Origin: Bacteroides helcogenes P 36-108
Lineage (GTDB): Bacteria > Bacteroidota > Bacteroidia > Bacteroidales > Bacteroidaceae
Length of the DNA stretch: 64,000 nt
Direction of reading: 5' to 3'
Assembly: GCF_000186225.1 (NCBI RefSeq)
Contig: NC_014933.1
Span: forward strand, 3,348,001-3,412,000
Positions 62,397-64,000 of the stretch are shown here, one piece after another. Both the position numbers and the translations under genes were made by a program. The notes beneath the pieces are model-generated. The model worked only from the letters and a program-made list of their open reading frames with translations, did no database searches and was not told where the DNA came from. How positions within the stretch are numbered: position 1 is the stretch's first letter; each line of letters opens with the position of its first letter.

Positions 62397-63677
62397 ATGA
62401 GTCAACAAAAAAAACAATGGGGAGCTATCATTATTATGATTGCGCTCTTCGCAATGATTGCTTTCGTTACCAACCTCTGCTCGCCGATGGCAGTCATCGT
62501 AAAGAACGATTTCGGCGCCAGTAATGTGCTTTCTCAAATCGGCAACTACGGAAACTTTATCGCTTACCTTGTTATGGGTATTCCAGCCGGTATGCTCATT
62601 GCCAAGTTCGGTTATAAGAAAACGGCTCTTATCGGCTTACTCGTAGGAATTATCGGCATTCTTGTCCAATGGTTCAGCGGCCACGTAGGCAAAGAAAGCG
62701 CTTTCGTGGTTTATCTTATCGGTGCTTTCATCAGCGGTTTCACCATGTGTATCCTTAACTGCGTAGTTAACCCAATGCTGAACCTCCTTGGTGGTGGTGG
62801 AAATAAAGGAAACCAGCTTATCCAAATCGGTGGCGTCTTTAACAGTAGTGCTGCCGTAGCTGTATATATTATCATGGGGGCTTTAATCGGAGATGCTTCT
62901 AAAGCTCATATTGCCGACGCTACACCAGCATTGATGATTGCACTGGCAATTTTCATTATCGGTTTCATCGTCATCCTATTTACCAAAATCGAAGAACCTG
63001 AACAAGCTCCGGTAGATACCAGCCTTATCAAAGGTGCTATGAAATACCGCCACTTCGTTCTCGGTATTCTCGCCATTTTCCTGTATATGGGAATTGAAGT
63101 AGGAACTCCGACTTACATACTTCAATATCTGTCTTCAGCACCTGATGCAAGCACTCCGGGTTTAGGCATGGATGCCGGCATCGTTGGACTTATAGTTGCC
63201 GTTTATTGGCTGATGATGCTTGTAGGCCGTTTTGTCGGTGGCACTATTGGAGGAAAGATTTCAAGCAGAAAGATGATTACGGTGGTTTCCATCACCAGCC
63301 TCGTACTCGTAGCTTTCGGAATGTTTGCTCCTGTAGATGTCACAGTAAATGTTCCGGGCATAGATTGGGCTAAGTTAGAGCTTATTTGGGCGGAAGTGCC
63401 AGTGGGAATATTCGCATTTCTTCTTGTTGGACTGTGCACCAGTGTAATGTGGGGCGGTATATTCAATATGGCAGTCGAAGGGCTTGGCAAATACACTGCA
63501 ATCGCCAGTGGAATCTTTATGACAATGGTATTCGGCTGTGCGGTTATGGTAGCCATCCAAGGTTGGTTGGCTGATCTTACCGACTACATGACCAGTTATT
63601 GGGTAGTGCTCTTCTGCGCCGCTTATATTCTGTTCTACGCTTTAATAGGTTCAAAGAACGTCAACTCGGAAAAATAA
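62397..63677 (+). CDS. MFS sugar transporter (hexose type)
   Basis: 426 residues with about 12 transmembrane helices (for example AIIIMIALFAMIAFVTNLCS; FIAYLVMGIPAGMLIAKFGY; AVAVYIIMGALIGDASKA; AFLLVGLCTSVMWGGIFN). The loop MLIAKFGYKKTALIG carries the MFS basic signature between helices 2 and 3. It lies between galM and galK, so galactose or glucose/galactose import is the likely role; the substrate is inferred from context. Confidence 0.85.
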   Translation: MSQQKKQWGAIIIMIALFAMIAFVTNLCSPMAVIVKNDFGASNVLSQIGNYGNFIAYLVMGIPAGMLIAKFGYKKTALIGLLVGIIGILVQWFSGHVGKESAFVVYLIGAFISGFTMCILNCVVNPMLNLLGGGGNKGNQLIQIGGVFNSSAAVAVYIIMGALIGDASKAHIADATPALMIALAIFIIGFIVILFTKIEEPEQAPVDTSLIKGAMKYRHFVLGILAIFLYMGIEVGTPTYILQYLSSAPDASTPGLGMDAGIVGLIVAVYWLMMLVGRFVGGTIGGKISSRKMITVVSITSLVLVAFGMFAPVDVTVNVPGIDWAKLELIWAEVPVGIFAFLLVGLCTSVMWGGIFNMAVEGLGKYTAIASGIFMTMVFGCAVMVAIQGWLADLTDYMTSYWVVLFCAAYILFYALIGSKNVNSEK

Positions 63678-63723
63678 CCCGACAAAAGGATTCTAATTAT
63701 TTACCTTATAAAATATAAATATC

Positions 63724-64000
63724 ATGGATATAGAGAACGTAAGAAGCCGTTTCATCAAACATTTTGACGGAACAACAGGAGCAGTTTATGCTTCTCCGGG
63801 ACGTATCAACCTTATTGGTGAGCATACAGATTATAATGGTGGCTTCGTGTTTCCGGGGGCTATTGACAAAGGGATGATCGCAGAGATAAAGCCAAACGGA
63901 ACAGATACCGTAAAAGCTTATTCCATTGACTTGAAAGATTACGTGGAATTCGGCTTGAAAGAAGAAGATGCTCCTAAAGCCAGTTGGGCAAGATATATTT
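63724..64000 (+). CDS. galK: Galactokinase, N-terminal part
   Basis: From ATG 63724: MDIENVRSRFIKHFDG, then the GHMP galactokinase signature GRINLIGEHTDYNGGFVFPG that binds galactose. The gene runs out of the window after about 92 codons. It phosphorylates galactose to Gal-1-P, continuing from GalM and the transporter; the 46-nt gap supports one operon. Confidence 0.94.
   Translation, partial: MDIENVRSRFIKHFDGTTGAVYASPGRINLIGEHTDYNGGFVFPGAIDKGMIAEIKPNGTDTVKAYSIDLKDYVEFGLKEEDAPKASWARYI

Overview
The window looks like chromosome of a gut Bacteroidaceae bacterium (Bacteroides or Phocaeicola). The evidence is A+T-leaning DNA, many promoters of the Bacteroides type (TTG or TTTG, about 19-21 nt, then TAnnTTTG), surface lipoproteins with acidic residues after the lipobox cysteine, SLBB/Wzz capsule export genes, an IorAB/PaaK arylacetate operon, DUF3869 and YjbH-type outer-membrane genes, and a galM-transporter-galK cluster. 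The species cannot be fixed from sequence reading alone.

Layout. 1-4.6 kb: end of a GH20 hexosaminidase, a secreted GH2 beta-galactosidase and a ROK regulator preceded by a perfect 15-bp inverted repeat. 4.6-10.8 kb, minus strand: a small polysaccharide cluster (degenerate CapD-like protein, SLBB exporter, Wzz, a short UpxY-like NGN protein, WbuC cupin). 11.0-27.2 kb: a decayed prophage in the 3' half of tRNA-Thr(CGT), bounded by a 43-nt direct repeat (41/43 identical). Its integrase, large terminase, scaffold gene, tail gene and helicase-methylase are all broken. Two internal deletions can be read to within a few bases (scaffold joined to tail, ASCH joined to terminase). The repressor-operator switch, a RelE-type toxin-antitoxin pair, holin/lysozyme/spanin-like genes and a cargo pair (surface lipoprotein with a JAMM-like domain plus a small secreted protein) remain.

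27.3-39.0 kb: housekeeping genes: mltG; iorA-iorB-paaK; a 6S-like non-coding RNA between paaK and rplT; infC-rpmI-rplT; thrS; a TPR protein; def; ruvX. 39.1-49.15 kb: the most striking locus. Two copies of a four-gene outer-membrane operon (YjbH-like barrel, DUF3869 lipoprotein, OmpA-like protein, second YjbH-like protein) face away from each other around one tyrosine recombinase. The right copy has a promoter and a full 5' end. The left copy begins abruptly, without promoter or signal peptide, at a 147-bp inverted repeat that is about 95% identical to the same place in the right copy. The outer ends are a near-perfect 954-bp inverted repeat. The simplest reading is an invertible promoter-plus-leader segment, carrying its own recombinase, that switches expression between two alternative surface-protein operons.

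49.2-56.7 kb: a seven-gene minus-strand operon that makes PAPS (cysD, cysN, cysC), recycles PAP (cysQ-like), imports an anion (SLC13 family) and uses PAPS (sulfotransferase), ending with a PCMD-domain secreted protein. 56.9-61.1 kb: SPOR lipoprotein, DEAD-box RNA helicase, a three-gene YtxH/holin-like envelope cluster and manA. 61.3-64.0 kb: galM, an MFS sugar transporter and the start of galK.
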